From contig PMKB01000283.1 of the NCBI GenBank assembly GCA_003157595.1, positions 1-6,503 on the forward strand: 6,503 nucleotides of DNA. The letters are read 5' to 3'. The stretch is from Solirubrobacterales bacterium. Lineage in GTDB: Bacteria > Actinomycetota > Thermoleophilia > Solirubrobacterales > Solirubrobacteraceae. Position 1 is the stretch's first letter; the number at the start of each line of letters is the position of its first letter. Shown piece by piece: positions 5,932-6,503 of this stretch. Under the pieces are notes generated by a model, which was not told the origin of the DNA, searched no databases, and was given only the letters and a program-made list of their open reading frames with translations. A program made the translations under genes and the position numbers.

Positions 5932-6023
5932 GGCCGCGCGAGCGAGGGCCGGAGGTGGCGCCGGGCCCGCGCGGGGGTCAGGAGGCGATCGGCGCGCCGG
6001 CCAGCGGGTACGCTCAGCGCTCG
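5932..6023 (+). promoter_or_regulatory. TetR-ABC intergenic region with possible leaderless -10 (TACGCT, 6009-6014)
   Basis: This is a 92-bp, very GC-rich gap. TACGCT (TAnnnT) ends 9 nt before the ABC ATG, the same geometry as ahead of the TetR gene, and no ribosome site lies at a usable distance. AGGAGG occurs at 5980-5985, but 38 nt from the ATG. The palindromes CCCGCGCGGG (5966-5975) and GGCGCGCC (5991-5998) are present. None has a T-run, so no intrinsic terminator is evident after the TetR gene. Confidence 0.3.
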
Positions 6024-6503
6024 ATGAGCGCCGAGATCCAGCTAGAAGGCCTTGTCAAGTCGTTTCGCGGACCACAGGGCCCGGTGGCGGCGGTGCGCGG
6101 TATCGATGTCTCGATCGCAGCCGGCGAAACCGTCGCGCTGCTCGGCCCCAACGGGGCGGGAAAGTCGACGACGATCGACATGATGCTCGGCCTGACGCGA
6201 CCCGACAGCGGGTCGGTGTCGCTGTTCGGCCGCTCTCCCAGCGAGGCGGTCGCTGCCGGCGGGGTCGGGGCGATGCTGCAGACCGGGGCGCTGATCCGCG
6301 ACCTGTCGGTGCGGGAGCTGATCACGATGGTTGCGGCGCTGTACCGCCACCCGATGGATGTGGAGGAAGTGATCACGCTGGCGGGGTTGGAGGAGGCGGC
6401 GCCCCGGCGCACGCAGAAGCTCTCAGGCGGACAGACGCAGCGCGTCCGCTTCGCGGTCGCCCTGGTCAGCGACCCGGACCTGCTCGTGCTGGACGAGCCG
6501 ACC
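6024..6503 (+). CDS. ABC-2-type exporter ATP-binding protein (DrrA/CcmA-like), N-terminal 160 aa, cut by window edge
   Basis: ATP-hydrolysing subunit of an ABC exporter; by family it works with a separate membrane permease, probably encoded just outside the window. The frame stays open to the last base (160 codons). Walker A is GPNGAGKST (41-49), the Q-loop Gln is Q86 (MLQTGAL), the ABC signature is LSGGQTQR (133-140), and Walker B is LLVLDEP (153-159), so the catalytic glutamate E158 is present. The H-loop and D-loop completion lie beyond the edge. The close spacing of signature and Q-loop, the short helical region (98-130) and the MLQTGALIRDLSVRELI context are typical of the drug/lipid/polysaccharide export ATPases annotated as DrrA or CcmA. 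ATG at 6024 gives the usual short lead-in to strand 1 (IQLEGLVKSF). Nothing shows whether the TetR protein upstream controls it. Confidence 0.92.
   Translation, partial: MSAEIQLEGLVKSFRGPQGPVAAVRGIDVSIAAGETVALLGPNGAGKSTTIDMMLGLTRPDSGSVSLFGRSPSEAVAAGGVGAMLQTGALIRDLSVRELITMVAALYRHPMDVEEVITLAGLEEAAPRRTQKLSGGQTQRVRFAVALVSDPDLLVLDEPT

Noticed and set aside
5980..5990. AGGAGG as ribosome site for a longer ABC protein starting at an in-frame ATC (5988)
   Set aside because: The spacer would be only 2 nt and the start codon non-canonical. ATG 6024 already gives the normal family N-terminus.

Overview
The window is a GC-rich stretch, clearly above 65% G+C by eye, with strong G/C bias at third codon positions. 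Genes are dense, and several have TAnnnT hexamers close to the start codon. This fits a high-GC actinobacterium; Thermoleophilia/Solirubrobacterales is my guess, and nothing in the window proves the lineage. There are no RNA genes, CRISPR arrays, insertion sequences or phage genes. Eight protein genes account for almost all of the sequence, and no gap exceeds 231 bp.

Left block, minus strand (1-1320). A GNAT-type acetyltransferase is followed by an HSD10-like short-chain dehydrogenase (3-hydroxyacyl-CoA dehydrogenase type 2). The dehydrogenase runs off the left edge with only its extreme C-terminus missing. Middle block, plus strand (1470-3324). After a 231-bp divergent gap comes an ArsB-like permease of the ion transporter superfamily. 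Six bases later comes a small universal-stress-type protein with a degenerate nucleotide loop. The permease leader can fold so that its Shine-Dalgarno is paired. A 98-aa beta-rich protein of unknown function (3359-3655, minus) converges on this pair.

Right block, plus strand (3656-6503). The only clearly AT-rich island in the window (about 3798-3842) holds a TTGACA/TAAGCT promoter and two copies of TTAG-N6-CTAA. It controls a DHA2-type 14-TM MFS drug exporter followed by a TetR-family regulator. This looks like an autoregulated efflux operon. An ABC-2-type exporter ATPase starts 92 bp further on and is cut by the right edge. The TetR and ABC genes have no Shine-Dalgarno, but each has a TAnnnT 9-10 nt before its ATG, which suggests leaderless transcripts.

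Most genes belong to familiar families. The points that merit a second look are the TetR operator architecture, the possible translational switch ahead of the ArsB-like gene, the ArsB/degenerate-Usp pairing, and the unannotated small beta protein. I did not find a clearly new multi-gene system.
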